From a virus: a DNA stretch of 64,000 nucleotides. Under the pieces are notes generated by a model, which did no database searches, was not told the DNA's origin, and saw nothing but the letters and a program-made list of their open reading frames with translations. A program made the translations under genes and the position numbers. Within the stretch, counting starts at the first letter, position 1, and the number at the start of each line of letters is the position of its first letter. The DNA lies in IMG/VR virus record IMGVR_UViG_3300033146_004399, positions 62,001 to 126,000 of that record; one strand, 5' to 3'. Positions 35,019 to 42,824 of the stretch are shown piece by piece.

Positions 35019-35504
35019 ATGGATAAAAAAGAAATTGTACCCGGTATAACATTAAGTGATATTTTAAACGACAACGTAAAAGTACCTGCTACAGACACTA
35101 CTACAATAAATTATGCTTTAGTTGAATTGGCTGCTACAAACATTAAATTAACCAAGGATCAGACCGCTAATTTTTGGTTGTATATTGATACTCTAGATTT
35201 ACTCGATTGGCTTTTTTTAATGAGTGCTATAGCTTCTGCTAGTGTAACGTCCTGTTCTATGAAGAATCCATCTTTTATTGATAATTTACTTGATGCGTCA
35301 ATACCACATTGCGATATTATTATTAGTCTTTCAAATAAAAATCCAGAGCGTTTTAAGAAAAAAATAAAAGAAGTATATAATAAAGATCTTACACTTGATG
35401 AGGTTGATATGTTGATACATATTTATAAATATGAAAAAGATGGCAAGTTATATCCTGACTTAAAGAAAAATCCATATTATAAGCAACTTGGACAACCCAC
35501 CTAA
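35019..35504 (+). CDS. Unknown helical protein
   Basis: 161 residues. Hydrophobic centre (FWLYIDTLDLLDWLFLMSAIASASV) in an otherwise polar helical protein. Weak ribosome site (AAAGAATAAAAA). The promoter for the next gene overlaps its 3' end. Confidence 0.55.
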   Translation: MDKKEIVPGITLSDILNDNVKVPATDTTTINYALVELAATNIKLTKDQTANFWLYIDTLDLLDWLFLMSAIASASVTSCSMKNPSFIDNLLDASIPHCDIIISLSNKNPERFKKKIKEVYNKDLTLDEVDMLIHIYKYEKDGKLYPDLKKNPYYKQLGQPT

Positions 35505-35515
35505 TATGGTATAAT
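35488..35515 (+). promoter_or_regulatory. Sigma70-like promoter
   Basis: TTGGAC, 16-bp spacer, TATGG-TATAAT; 18 bp before the start at 35533. Confidence 0.7.
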
Positions 35516-35532
35516 TGTTGTAAGAGGTAAAT

Positions 35533-35787
35533 ATGTATTTGAAACAGAAAATGAGTTATTTTGAGAAGAGGATTAAAAGTCTTAAATTTGTTATAGTTGT
35601 TAACATTATAGGTGTTTTATTTTGTTTAACAGCATTTGTTACAAATTTAATATCAGGCCATTCTTTTTGGTGTTTAATCCAATTAGCTTTTGTATTATTA
35701 AACAGTTGGTTATTATTTAATAATGTTAAGTCATTGAATAAGACAAAACTAGACTTCACTAAAAACTTACTTAGATACGGGGAGTAA
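35533..35787 (+). CDS. Two-helix membrane protein
   Basis: 84 residues; TAAGAGG ribosome site 6 bp upstream. Two transmembrane helices (about 18-41 and 45-63) separated by a short SGHSFW loop, charged ends. Function unknown. Confidence 0.6.
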   Translation: MYLKQKMSYFEKRIKSLKFVIVVNIIGVLFCLTAFVTNLISGHSFWCLIQLAFVLLNSWLLFNNVKSLNKTKLDFTKNLLRYGE

Positions 35788-35788
35788 A

Positions 35789-35941
35789 ATAATTATAAAT
35801 ATTGTTGCTGTTATTTCTTGCAGTGTGGCATTAGTTTTTCATATTATGGTTAATAATATGATATGGAGTATTATACTTAGTATATTACTTATTGCTATAG
35901 TCGCATGGGTTAATATGAGACTCCAAAAAAATAAAAAATAA
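35789..35941 (+). CDS. Small membrane protein with ATA start
   Basis: 50 codons open from ATA at 35789, the position where a start is expected: GGGGAG lies 4 bp upstream. The product would be NIVAVISCSVALVFHIMVNN followed by a second helix and LQKNKK, a two-helix membrane peptide like its upstream neighbour. No ATG, GTG or TTG fits. ATG to ATA is one transition, so this is either a rare start codon or a disabled gene. Confidence 0.4.
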   Translation: MIINIVAVISCSVALVFHIMVNNMIWSIILSILLIAIVAWVNMRLQKNKK

Positions 35942-35943
35942 TT

Positions 35944-35984
35944 TTGGATATAGAAGCAAATATGTTATAATTATTATAGTAATT
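35944..35984 (+). promoter_or_regulatory. Promoter plus palindrome (RNA-repair set)
   Basis: TTGGAT, 16-bp spacer, TATAAT at 35966-35971, overlapped by AATTATTATAGTAATT at 35969-35984. The same composite site precedes 45267, RtcB and the RNA ligase. The palindrome would straddle the start of transcription and is a candidate operator. Confidence 0.75.
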
Positions 35985-36011
35985 GAGGTTTTAATATATC
36001 AAGGAGTGAAT

Positions 36012-36971
36012 ATGGAGAGGAAAATATTATTTAAGGTAAAAAGTGGATCTCATATGTATGGTCTTAATACTCCCGAAAGTGATGAAGACTATATGGGTAT
36101 ATTCATGCCTACATCCGAAGATTTATTAGGTCTTAATAAATTAGAAGAAATAGATAATTCTACTAAATCATCTAAAGAAGATCGACGTAATACTAAAGAA
36201 GATGTAGATGAAAAACTTTATTCACTTAAGAAATATCTTCATCTCGCATTACAGAATAACCCTAATATAGTAGAAGTTTTATTTTCCTCTCCTGAATCAA
36301 TTATAGAAATGACTCCTGTGTTTCAGGAGTTGATAGATAATAGAGATAAAATAGTCTCACAGAAAATATATTATTCATTTACGGGATATGCATTTGCTCA
36401 AAGAAAGAAACTCATAGTTAAGAAGGAAAGATATACTTCACTTGTAGAAGGCGTTAAATTTCTAGAAACCGTGTATAAAGATAAACTTGGTAGTAAGTAT
36501 CCCATTAAAGATGAAGACGCAGATGCTTTAAACACAAGTTTAAAATATTATAAAGGAAAAAAGAATAATACTGAATCTTTCCATAGAGGTATGGATCTAG
36601 ATATGATTATAGAAAAACTCAGAGCTGAAAGAGATAGATATGGCTGGAGAGTTAATACCTCAACTTTTGAAAAATTATTTTATGATGTAAAATTTGCCTA
36701 TCATTTGATCAGATTATTAGGGCAGGGAGAACAGTTATTAGAAACTGGTAAAATTGATTTTCCAATAACTGGAAAATTAAAAGATGATATAATGCGAATA
36801 AGAAATGGTGAAGTTGAGTACGACGAATTAATGAAGATGTATGAGACTTATAATAAAAGGTGTGATGTAGCATTTGAAAATACTAAGTTGAGGAAAACTC
36901 CTGATTTCAAATGGGCTAATAAATGGTTGATTAAAATTCTTAAGGAGAGTATTATAAATGAAGAAGAGTAA
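36012..36971 (+). CDS. RlaP-like nucleotidyltransferase
   Basis: 319 residues; ATG 36012 is chosen by AAGGAG at 36001-36006. The N-terminus has the nucleotidyltransferase fold signature Gly12-Ser13 (KSGSHMYGL) followed by Asp24 and Asp26 (PESDEDYMGIF). The rest is helical (KYLHLALQNNPNIVEVLFS, YSFTGYAFAQRKKL, FEKLFYDVKFAYHLIRLL), matching the family of predicted nucleotidyltransferases found next to RNA ligases (RlaP). The acceptor substrate is unknown. It shares its promoter-operator with RtcB and the RNA ligase, which supports a place in RNA repair. Confidence 0.75.
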   Translation: MERKILFKVKSGSHMYGLNTPESDEDYMGIFMPTSEDLLGLNKLEEIDNSTKSSKEDRRNTKEDVDEKLYSLKKYLHLALQNNPNIVEVLFSSPESIIEMTPVFQELIDNRDKIVSQKIYYSFTGYAFAQRKKLIVKKERYTSLVEGVKFLETVYKDKLGSKYPIKDEDADALNTSLKYYKGKKNNTESFHRGMDLDMIIEKLRAERDRYGWRVNTSTFEKLFYDVKFAYHLIRLLGQGEQLLETGKIDFPITGKLKDDIMRIRNGEVEYDELMKMYETYNKRCDVAFENTKLRKTPDFKWANKWLIKILKESIINEEE

Positions 36972-37269
36972 AAATCTTGGCAATGTTTTCTATGATATAG
37001 ATGGAATGCTTTTGGATGATTTGATTAAATGGGCGGAAAAACAAAAAGAATTTCATCCTGAGTATGATTCTTTTAAATTAGAATTCGAAAAAGAATATCA
37101 CTACGATGGGGAATATACTGCTTTAAATCTTTATGGTCTTAGAGAAGAAACCAAAGAAGAGGAAAAATCTCGAGAAGCTATTAGGATTAAGAAATTGGAT
37201 GATGCTAAAGCAAAAAGAAAAAAGGAATGGGATAGATTGAATAAGGAGTTTGGGAATGAAGAGACATAG
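36958..37269 (+). CDS. Charged helical protein, unknown
   Basis: 103 residues overlapping the upstream gene by 14 bp. C-terminal half is a highly charged coiled coil (KEEEKSREAIRIKKLDDAKAKRKKEWDRL). Ends in TAG inside the next gene. Confidence 0.6.
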   Translation: MKKSKNLGNVFYDIDGMLLDDLIKWAEKQKEFHPEYDSFKLEFEKEYHYDGEYTALNLYGLREETKEEEKSREAIRIKKLDDAKAKRKKEWDRLNKEFGNEET

Positions 37270-37450
37270 ATTATTCACAAGAAGAGAAGTTATAGAAATA
37301 TGGTTAAAGCAGAAAGATGAAGATTTAGATACTTATGTTTGTCCTCACTGTAGAGATCTTCTGTTTAAGAAAGGTGAAACTTATTTTTGTAATAATTTTG
37401 ATTGTAGTTATTATGGAGAGACTATTGAACTAATTGGAGAAGAAGAATGA
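37256..37450 (+). CDS. Zinc-ribbon microprotein 1
   Basis: 64 residues from ATG 37256, set by AAGGAG at 37243-37248. Two Cys pairs, CPHC and CNNFDC, form a zinc ribbon (xxVCPHCRDLLFKK-x6-YFCNNFDCSYYGE). It is a tandem paralogue of the next gene. Confidence 0.65.
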   Translation: MKRHRLFTRREVIEIWLKQKDEDLDTYVCPHCRDLLFKKGETYFCNNFDCSYYGETIELIGEEE

Positions 37451-37629
37451 TAAAAGCTAAATTGCTCACATTAAGAGAATTAGGCATAGTTGATAATGAT
37501 AAGGATTTAGATAGTAAAGTCTGTCCTATGTGTAAGAATATACTTCGTAAGAAGAATGGTGTTTACTTCTGTAACAATTTAGAATGTGATGGGTATAGAG
37601 AAGGATTCGAGGAGATTAAAAATGAATAA
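37447..37629 (+). CDS. Zinc-ribbon microprotein 2
   Basis: 60 residues, ATGA-coupled. Same layout as the preceding gene (VCPMCKNILRKK...YFCNNLECDGY), clearly a tandem duplication. Small zinc ribbons of this kind may bind nucleic acid or a protein partner. Confidence 0.65.
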   Translation: MIKAKLLTLRELGIVDNDKDLDSKVCPMCKNILRKKNGVYFCNNLECDGYREGFEEIKNE

Positions 37630-37975
37630 GGGTGCAATTGCATTCATTATTATTTTAGTATTTATTCTTGGACTGGTGTTAGGTGCTTTATTTATTAGTG
37701 TGTCGCTTAGTTCTAATAGCCATAGAGTTCATACTGTCAGAATAAATGATTTCGTAAATATTAAAGTTTATACAAACTCATATTATGATTTATATAAACT
37801 TAAACGATATATATCAAATATGGAGAATTTCGTTTATACAAATGATAATATGATTATACTAACTAAAACAATACATGACAGATTTATATCTGTTGCAAAT
37901 ATTAGATTTTATAAATTTGATGGTACTTATTATGATACTTGGGGGCGATATACAAAAAACGTATCTGAAGAGTAG
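37622..37975 (+). CDS. Single-TM protein, possible TAG extension
   Basis: 117 residues from ATG 37622, set by GAGG upstream. N-terminal transmembrane helix (about 5-28) followed by a soluble beta-rich domain. It ends in TAG at 37973-37975, but the frame stays open for 38 more codons to TGA at 38090. If the suppressor tRNA acts here, a 156-residue form would result. The extension is Trp/Ile-rich and has no independent support. Confidence 0.6.
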   Translation: MNKGAIAFIIILVFILGLVLGALFISVSLSSNSHRVHTVRINDFVNIKVYTNSYYDLYKLKRYISNMENFVYTNDNMIILTKTIHDRFISVANIRFYKFDGTYYDTWGRYTKNVSEE

Positions 37976-38148
37976 AGAAGGTTAACCTCACCATCCCTAA
38001 CTCAATGGTTTATTCAAACATGGAAATGTATAAGAGGGAAGCATATTTGGATTGTGAGTGATATAGTTGAAAACGATGAAAATAATAAGTGAGTTTAAAA
38101 AATGCGAATATTGCGGAGAGTATAAACTCTTATAATATAGGTGGTAAA
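37976..38148 (+). other. Short interval with possible micro-ORFs
   Basis: Besides the possible TAG readthrough frame, it holds an 18-codon ORF (38005-38061) and a 19-codon ORF (38076-38135, MKIISEFKKCEYCGEYKLL) with a CxxC pair like the zinc ribbons upstream. None has a strong ribosome site. No promoter or terminator seen. Confidence 0.3.
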
Positions 38149-38622
38149 ATGAATAATGTAGATAAATTAGTAAAAGAAGTTGAGGCTAATGAAAAAGCGT
38201 TGAAACATACTAAAGAAGAAGTTGCTGATGCTATTATGAAAATATATACTTCTTATATATATTCTATTAATAAACAGTTACGTACCTTCTTTGGAAGAAG
38301 AAGAAAAATAGGTAAATTTACTATTAAAAGCAAATGGATAGGCGTAAATGAATATAATGATGGGTATCCTTTAATTAAGGTGTATTACAGAAAAAGACTT
38401 ATATTAAAAGTAAGTGGTAGAGAAAATGGTAATGCTAATACTTGGAAAGATGCTAAATTTAGATTACGTCACGTTTATAAACTTGATATGTCTAAAATTG
38501 TTGAACTTCAAACATTTCACAATATTTTAATTACGTTAACCCAGGAACAATTACATATAAAAAATGAAAAAATAAATAAGTTGAATAATTTTCAATTAGC
38601 GTTAAAGGAGTTGGAAGTATGA
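38149..38622 (+). CDS. Unknown basic protein
   Basis: 157 residues from ATG 38149 with AGGTGG upstream. Helical ends and a basic beta-rich centre (GRRRKIGKFTIKSKWIGVNEYNDGYPLIKVYYRKRLILKVSG). Could bind nucleic acid. Stop overlaps the next ATG. Confidence 0.6.
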   Translation: MNNVDKLVKEVEANEKALKHTKEEVADAIMKIYTSYIYSINKQLRTFFGRRRKIGKFTIKSKWIGVNEYNDGYPLIKVYYRKRLILKVSGRENGNANTWKDAKFRLRHVYKLDMSKIVELQTFHNILITLTQEQLHIKNEKINKLNNFQLALKELEV

Positions 38623-38756
38623 TATTTGCAGTTAAATATAGAAGAGCGCAAACAGCTGAATTAATTACAGCAGATAACTATAGAGGAAAATGGACCTTTC
38701 TTAGAGAATGGTTTCAATCTAACAAAGTAGCTAAAGATATACTGGAGGAAAAATGA
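38619..38756 (+). CDS. Small basic protein
   Basis: 45 residues, coupled on both sides by ATGA overlaps; own GGAG inside the upstream gene. Sequence includes YRRAQTAELI and KWTFLREWFQSNK. Not recognised. Confidence 0.55.
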   Translation: MIFAVKYRRAQTAELITADNYRGKWTFLREWFQSNKVAKDILEEK

Positions 38757-39178
38757 GTTGGACGGATAGATGGTACAATGCTGAATATGCTAATTTAACT
38801 CCTATAGGACGAGTGGTTTTAACTCTTATAATTATAGGTTTATTTTTACTCCCTTTACTAATTTTTGGACCAATAGAAATAATTGATATGGAATCAGGAC
38901 CAGTATCAATATTCCTTGGTAATTTTATGACTGTTTTAGTAGCTACAGTAGTTGTAATAATAAGTATTGTAATTATATTTTTAATTTGGATGTTTGTGTC
39001 ATGGATTTTAACTGGTCGTTCTGGTATTAATAGTTTAAACTTTTTTTTGGTAGAGAAGCCGTGGGATTTTACAGCTACTTTATTTAGAGTATTCTTTGGC
39101 TCCTATAGAAATAAGTGGCTTTTCCTTCATGAAATATTATACCCAAATAAAATAGCAAAGGAGATGCTAGATGAATAA
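38753..39178 (+). CDS. Two-helix membrane protein
   Basis: 141 residues, GGAGG ribosome site. Transmembrane helices at about 19-42 and 55-85, with a soluble C-terminus ending NKIAKEMLDE. Function unknown. Confidence 0.65.
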   Translation: MSWTDRWYNAEYANLTPIGRVVLTLIIIGLFLLPLLIFGPIEIIDMESGPVSIFLGNFMTVLVATVVVIISIVIIFLIWMFVSWILTGRSGINSLNFFLVEKPWDFTATLFRVFFGSYRNKWLFLHEILYPNKIAKEMLDE

Positions 39179-39356
39179 CTTAAGAGTTAAAAGTTTTATA
39201 GCTTCCTATTATCAAGACGGTTGGAAAGAAGGTGTTGAGATTCTTGATACGGAAATTAATGCATAGATGATAGAATACTCAAATATAATAGTAGATAGAA
39301 TAGAACATATTAAGTTTGAAACACATGAAATAGTTCATATTTGGTATACTATATGA
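39171..39356 (+). CDS. Small gene with in-frame TAG
   Basis: From ATG 39171 (GGAG upstream, overlapping the previous gene by 8 bp) the frame meets TAG at 39264-39266 after 31 codons. It continues open for 29 codons to a TGA that overlaps the next start as ATGA. The codon after TAG is ATG, so two tiny coupled ORFs are also possible. The parts read well as one helical protein (EGVEILDTEINA-[TAG]-MIEYSNIIVDRIEHI). Confidence 0.45.
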
Positions 39357-39637
39357 TTGAAAATGAAGAAGCTAAAAATAATTTATTAGGATATACTGTA
39401 ATAAATATGAATGATAGGGTCGAGGTTCGTTTAACAGATAGGGGAAGATATATATTTTCACATAGGAATGATGACTTAAATCAATTAGGCATAGCACATT
39501 TTCCACAGGATAAACCTAAAGAGGTAGACGGCTGGTTTAAATGTCAGCTATGGGAATTGATGCAAACATTCGGCCCTTATATAGGTATGGGTTTTGATAC
39601 CTTATTTGAAACAACAATAAGAATAAAGCATAATTAA
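39353..39637 (+). CDS. Unknown protein
   Basis: 94 residues, coupled to the upstream frame by ATGA. Mixed alpha/beta (RVEVRLTDRGRYIFSHRNDD, WFKCQLWELMQTFGP). Not recognised. Confidence 0.6.
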   Translation: MIENEEAKNNLLGYTVINMNDRVEVRLTDRGRYIFSHRNDDLNQLGIAHFPQDKPKEVDGWFKCQLWELMQTFGPYIGMGFDTLFETTIRIKHN

Positions 39638-39667
39638 TATAAAGAAGTATAATATGTTACATGATAT

Positions 39668-39877
39668 ATGGGTCTTTTTACTGAGATGTATGGGTTTATA
39701 TGGTTTATAGTTTTTATAATTATAATAGAGATTTTGTCCCTTCCATTTCGAGCTATATTATCCTAGATTAAAATAAATAATAAAAGACTTTTGATAGAAA
39801 GTTTAGTCAATAAAGGTTATACCCTTGAAGATATAAATAAGATAATATTAATAATGGACGGTAACGATGACGAATGA
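39668..39877 (+). CDS. Small membrane protein with in-frame TAG
   Basis: 69 codons. Codons 1-32 give a transmembrane helix (MGLFTEMYGFIWFIVFIIIIEILSL) and a short tail. TAG stands at 39764-39766. The remaining 36 codons give a soluble helical domain (INNKRLLIESLVNKGYTLEDINKIILIMDGND) ending in TGA that overlaps the next gene. There is no start codon just after the TAG, and anchor plus cytosolic helix is a coherent protein. With the window's CTA-anticodon tRNA this is one of the best candidates for amber suppression. Confidence 0.6.
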
Positions 39878-40184
39878 GAAGAAAGAGAAAATAACAAATT
39901 GTGAGTTAGACCAAACAGGTAGATTAAAAATGCTTGTATCTATCCTACTCTTCGTTTTTATTGATGTAGGGATATTCGTAGCCCTCTTCTATACTGGTAA
40001 TTCAGATTTTCCATTTATGTGGATATTATCACAATTTGTTATTGTATTTATTCTTCCCTTCTTTGTAAATTTATTTCTACTTACTAAGGTATGGGTAAAG
40101 ACTGGAAAATTTATTCCTTATCTTGACATTTTTGATAAAATTGAATTTATAAAAAAATATCTTTTCGGAGACTGGAGAAAATAA
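39867..40184 (+). CDS. Two-helix membrane protein
   Basis: 105 residues. Helices at about 22-42 and 52-75, short basic C-terminus. Abuts the J-domain gene start directly. Function unknown. Confidence 0.6.
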   Translation: MTNEKKEKITNCELDQTGRLKMLVSILLFVFIDVGIFVALFYTGNSDFPFMWILSQFVIVFILPFFVNLFLLTKVWVKTGKFIPYLDIFDKIEFIKKYLFGDWRK

Positions 40185-41102
40185 TTGAATCCTCATAAAA
40201 TTTTAGGTGTTGAACCCGGTGCTAACGCAAACGACATAAAGAAAGCTTATAAGTCTTTAGCTAAAAAATATCATCCGGACGCTAACGGTGGTGATGACAC
40301 TAAATTCAAAGAAATAAGTCATGCATATGAAATATTAACCGATCCTAAAGCTAAAGCTCAATATGAGTCAGAACAATTTAAAAAAACTGCTAATTCTTTT
40401 GGCGGAATGGGTGGTATGGATTTTGGGGATATATTTAGAAGTTTTTCTCAAGGTTCTAACGGTTTTTCTCAAGGGCCTGGCGGGTTTAGATTTACTTATG
40501 GTGATACTAAAAGGAAAATACACGGAAAAGATATCCAAGTTAGAATTTTTATCACTCTTGAAGAGGTTTTTAACGGTAAAACCATTGAAATGGAAATACA
40601 GCGTAACGAGAGAATAAATTCTGAGAAGAGAGAAGTAAGAAGCAGGAAGATAAAACTTAATATACCAAAAGGTGTTGAAAACGGAAAAGTTTTACATCTC
40701 CGTGGTGAAGGACATCAAGGATTAAATGGTGGACGAGATGGTAACGTAAATATAATAATTCAAACTAAACCACATGATTATTTCTGGAAGAAAAAAGATG
40801 GTCTTTATACTCAAGTTGAGATTTTCTTTACTCAAGCTATTCTCGGGGCAACTGTTGAATTTCTTAATTTAAATAGTGAAATAGTAGAATTGGTAATACC
40901 TCCAGGAACGCAGCCAGGAGATATAATAGAATTGAGAGGTGAAGGCGTGCCTTTTACGGGAAGTGATACTCGAGGATATCTTAAAGTTATTATAAAAGTT
41001 AAACTTCCAACTCAATTAGAATCTTACCAAAAAGAAAATTTAAGAATATTCCAGGAGCAATTCAATATAAAACCTATTGCTTCCTCAGTTAAAATAAAAT
41101 GA
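40185..41102 (+). CDS. DnaJ/CbpA-type co-chaperone
   Basis: 305 residues from TTG, with GGAG 8 bp upstream. J-domain at 1-65 with His30-Pro-Asp32, then a Gly/Phe-rich linker (FGGMGGMDFGDIFRSFSQGSNGF). Two C-terminal substrate-binding beta domains (residues about 105-290; VRIFITLEEVFNGKTIEMEI, LHLRGEGHQG, VIPPGTQPGDIIELRGEGVP) follow without the zinc-finger of DnaJ. That is the class B (CbpA) architecture. It should stimulate host DnaK. A full-length J-protein is rare in phages; it may aid virion assembly or redirect host DnaK. Confidence 0.9.
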   Translation: MNPHKILGVEPGANANDIKKAYKSLAKKYHPDANGGDDTKFKEISHAYEILTDPKAKAQYESEQFKKTANSFGGMGGMDFGDIFRSFSQGSNGFSQGPGGFRFTYGDTKRKIHGKDIQVRIFITLEEVFNGKTIEMEIQRNERINSEKREVRSRKIKLNIPKGVENGKVLHLRGEGHQGLNGGRDGNVNIIIQTKPHDYFWKKKDGLYTQVEIFFTQAILGATVEFLNLNSEIVELVIPPGTQPGDIIELRGEGVPFTGSDTRGYLKVIIKVKLPTQLESYQKENLRIFQEQFNIKPIASSVKIK

Positions 41103-41227
41103 GAAAATTAGTTGATAATTATATTGTTTTAAATAAATCTTTCAAAGAAGAATTTTATAAACTTATTCAAGACTTCATAAATAGAAATATACTACTCAAC
41201 AATATATTTATATATTTCATCTTTTAA
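41099..41227 (+). CDS. Small hypothetical protein
   Basis: 42 codons, ATGA-coupled to the J-protein gene. Helical and hydrophobic at the C-terminus (NRNILLNNIFIYFIF). Too short to classify. Confidence 0.4.
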   Translation: MRKLVDNYIVLNKSFKEEFYKLIQDFINRNILLNNIFIYFIF

Positions 41228-41270
41228 AAATTGTGCAGCAAACTGATAAAAAGGTAGTTAAATATTTATA

Positions 41271-41408
41271 ATGCAAGGCGTGGAAAAGTATACTCATGAA
41301 ACTAAAAATTTAACTATACAAGATTTTATAAAAGCGGGTGAAATAATTGATAGGAAAGTATTAAAAGAATTAAGTGCTGAACTTGCTAAATTTATGCTTC
41401 AAAGATAA
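41271..41408 (+). CDS. Small helical protein
   Basis: 45 residues; AAAAAGGTAG lies 14 bp upstream. Sequence TIQDFIKAGEIIDRKVLKELSAELAKFML is amphipathic. Its end overlaps the convergent minus-strand gene by 17 bp. Confidence 0.45.
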   Translation: MQGVEKYTHETKNLTIQDFIKAGEIIDRKVLKELSAELAKFMLQR

Positions 41409-41631
41409 ATCTAATCCAGTCTACATTAGGTTCAACTTCAACTTTTAGTTCGCTAAAGTAGAAAGGTATTGGTGATTCAGATTCATCATACCATACAGCA
41501 GTAACATCATCTTGGAAGTAAACATCGTCTAATTTATGTTTTCCAATAACAACACGTTTCGCCCACTTCCATGTCCTAACATAATCTAAACCAGCGTCCT
41601 GTAAGAGATCAAAAAATTCGTTATAGTCCAT
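41392..41631 (-). CDS. Unknown small acidic protein
   Basis: 79 residues, last of a three-gene minus-strand operon (42267 to 41392) with overlapping ends. Beta-rich, acidic (DDVYFQDDVTAVWYDESES). Not recognised. Confidence 0.6.
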   Translation of the reverse strand: MDYNEFFDLLQDAGLDYVRTWKWAKRVVIGKHKLDDVYFQDDVTAVWYDESESPIPFYFSELKVEVEPNVDWIRFIFEA

Positions 41632-42007
41632 TTGTTGTTATCCACATATTAAAGTCTTCATATTCATAAGCATCAAACTTTCTCATCTCTTCATACTTAA
41701 ATCCTATTAAATCTAAAATCCATATAAGAACTGAGGCATAAGTATCATCAACTGCAATCACACTAAAGTCACTGTCACTTTTTTGTGTTACATTTAATGA
41801 ATATGCATTTTTTAAATTAGTTAATCTTTTCATTCCCTTTGCTCCGTCCATATCCATACTATATTTAAAAAAAGATGCTCCCCAAGAGGCTGGAAGCCAA
41901 TGGTCATAATCATAAGGATCAAAATCTCCAGAGAAATAATTTTTTAAAAGGGTGGAAAATTCATCATTTATGAATAATTCTTTTATTGCTCTTTTACTTA
42001 CTTTCAT
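41621..42007 (-). CDS. Unknown acidic protein
   Basis: 128 residues, overlapped on both sides in the minus-strand operon. Asp/Tyr-rich (SGDFDPYDYDHWLPASWGASFFKYSMDMDG). No family recognised; small acidic phage proteins often inhibit host enzymes, but no evidence here. Confidence 0.6.
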   Translation of the reverse strand: MKVSKRAIKELFINDEFSTLLKNYFSGDFDPYDYDHWLPASWGASFFKYSMDMDGAKGMKRLTNLKNAYSLNVTQKSDSDFSVIAVDDTYASVLIWILDLIGFKYEEMRKFDAYEYEDFNMWITTNGL

Positions 42008-42267
42008 CTAAATATTGCTCCTATAGCCAACTTCAAAAGTTTTTTACTAATTTCTTCCATATTAATCTTCTTTACATTATGTATATCAGGTATAAAATTT
42101 ACAGGAAAAACATCTGTTCCAGCTCCAGCTTGTGAGTGGGAAATAAGGATAATATCGTTTTCACTATATTTAAAATAATATAAATCCCAAGTATCAACAT
42201 GTTCTAATTCACCCCATTGGTGTTGTTCTGTCTGGTCATCTTTTCCATAAAATATTTCTACTTTCAT
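42004..42267 (-). CDS. Unknown acidic protein
   Basis: 87 residues, first gene of the minus-strand trio. An AAGATAA motif lies just upstream at 42272-42278. Beta pattern with LEHVDTWDLYYFKYSENDIILISHS. Not recognised. Confidence 0.6.
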   Translation of the reverse strand: MKVEIFYGKDDQTEQHQWGELEHVDTWDLYYFKYSENDIILISHSQAGAGTDVFPVNFIPDIHNVKKINMEEISKKLLKLAIGAIFR

Positions 42268-42271
42268 AATA

Positions 42272-42296
42272 TTATCTTACTTACTATACAAGATAA
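42272..42296. promoter_or_regulatory. Divergent pair of AAGATAA motifs
   Basis: Minus-strand copy at 42272-42278 and plus-strand copy at 42290-42296, back to back in a 32-bp gap between divergent genes. The arrangement strongly suggests the motif is a promoter element. Confidence 0.5.
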
Positions 42297-42299
42297 ATT

Positions 42300-42548
42300 A
42301 TGTTATTTAAACTATATAAATATACTACTAAGGGCGGACATATATACTATGATATCCCCATATATCAAGAAGGGGATAAGTATATATATTATGAATATGA
42401 TGTTAATGGGAAGGTGTGGCTTGGGCCGCATAGTGTTTTTATTCGCAGATGGTTTGGTCCAGAGACAGATAAAGAGCCTTATACTTTTAATATCATTCCT
42501 GCAGAGGTATTAAAAGATTTAATTATGAAATTATTTAAGGAAACCTAG
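42300..42548 (+). CDS. Unknown protein, tandem paralogue A
   Basis: 82 residues. Tyr/Gly-rich (YIYYEYDVNGKVWLGPHS), resembling the next gene (YVAYDVEKAIWGIYAG). It ends in TAG at 42546, directly followed by the in-frame ATG of that gene, so suppression would fuse the two. Confidence 0.55.
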   Translation: MLFKLYKYTTKGGHIYYDIPIYQEGDKYIYYEYDVNGKVWLGPHSVFIRRWFGPETDKEPYTFNIIPAEVLKDLIMKLFKET

Positions 42549-42824
42549 ATGAACAAGTTATATTATGAAACAGGAAAAAATATTTATGGTGCTTGGGAAC
42601 AATATTCTTACCCTGTTTTAAAAGCTCCTAAAAGAGGTCCAAATTATGTGGTATATGTTGCGTATGATGTAGAAAAAGCTATTTGGGGCATATATGCAGG
42701 TGATGATTTAGATTACTCAGATGAAGTAGAATTTGATGATATTAAAGATGCGTTTGCAAAATCTAATTTAATTGAAAAAATATTTAGTGATGAATTTATT
42801 GAGATAATAAATAAATGGCAATAA
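42549..42824 (+). CDS. Unknown protein, tandem paralogue B
   Basis: 91 residues. See the preceding gene for the shared segment. C-terminus acidic and helical (DYSDEVEFDDIKDAFAKS). AAGGAA upstream inside paralogue A. Confidence 0.55.
   Translation: MNKLYYETGKNIYGAWEQYSYPVLKAPKRGPNYVVYVAYDVEKAIWGIYAGDDLDYSDEVEFDDIKDAFAKSNLIEKIFSDEFIEIINKWQ

Noticed and set aside
38005-38135. Two micro-ORFs of 18 and 19 codons
   Set aside because: No ribosome sites and competing TAG-readthrough frame; listed only as a short interval.
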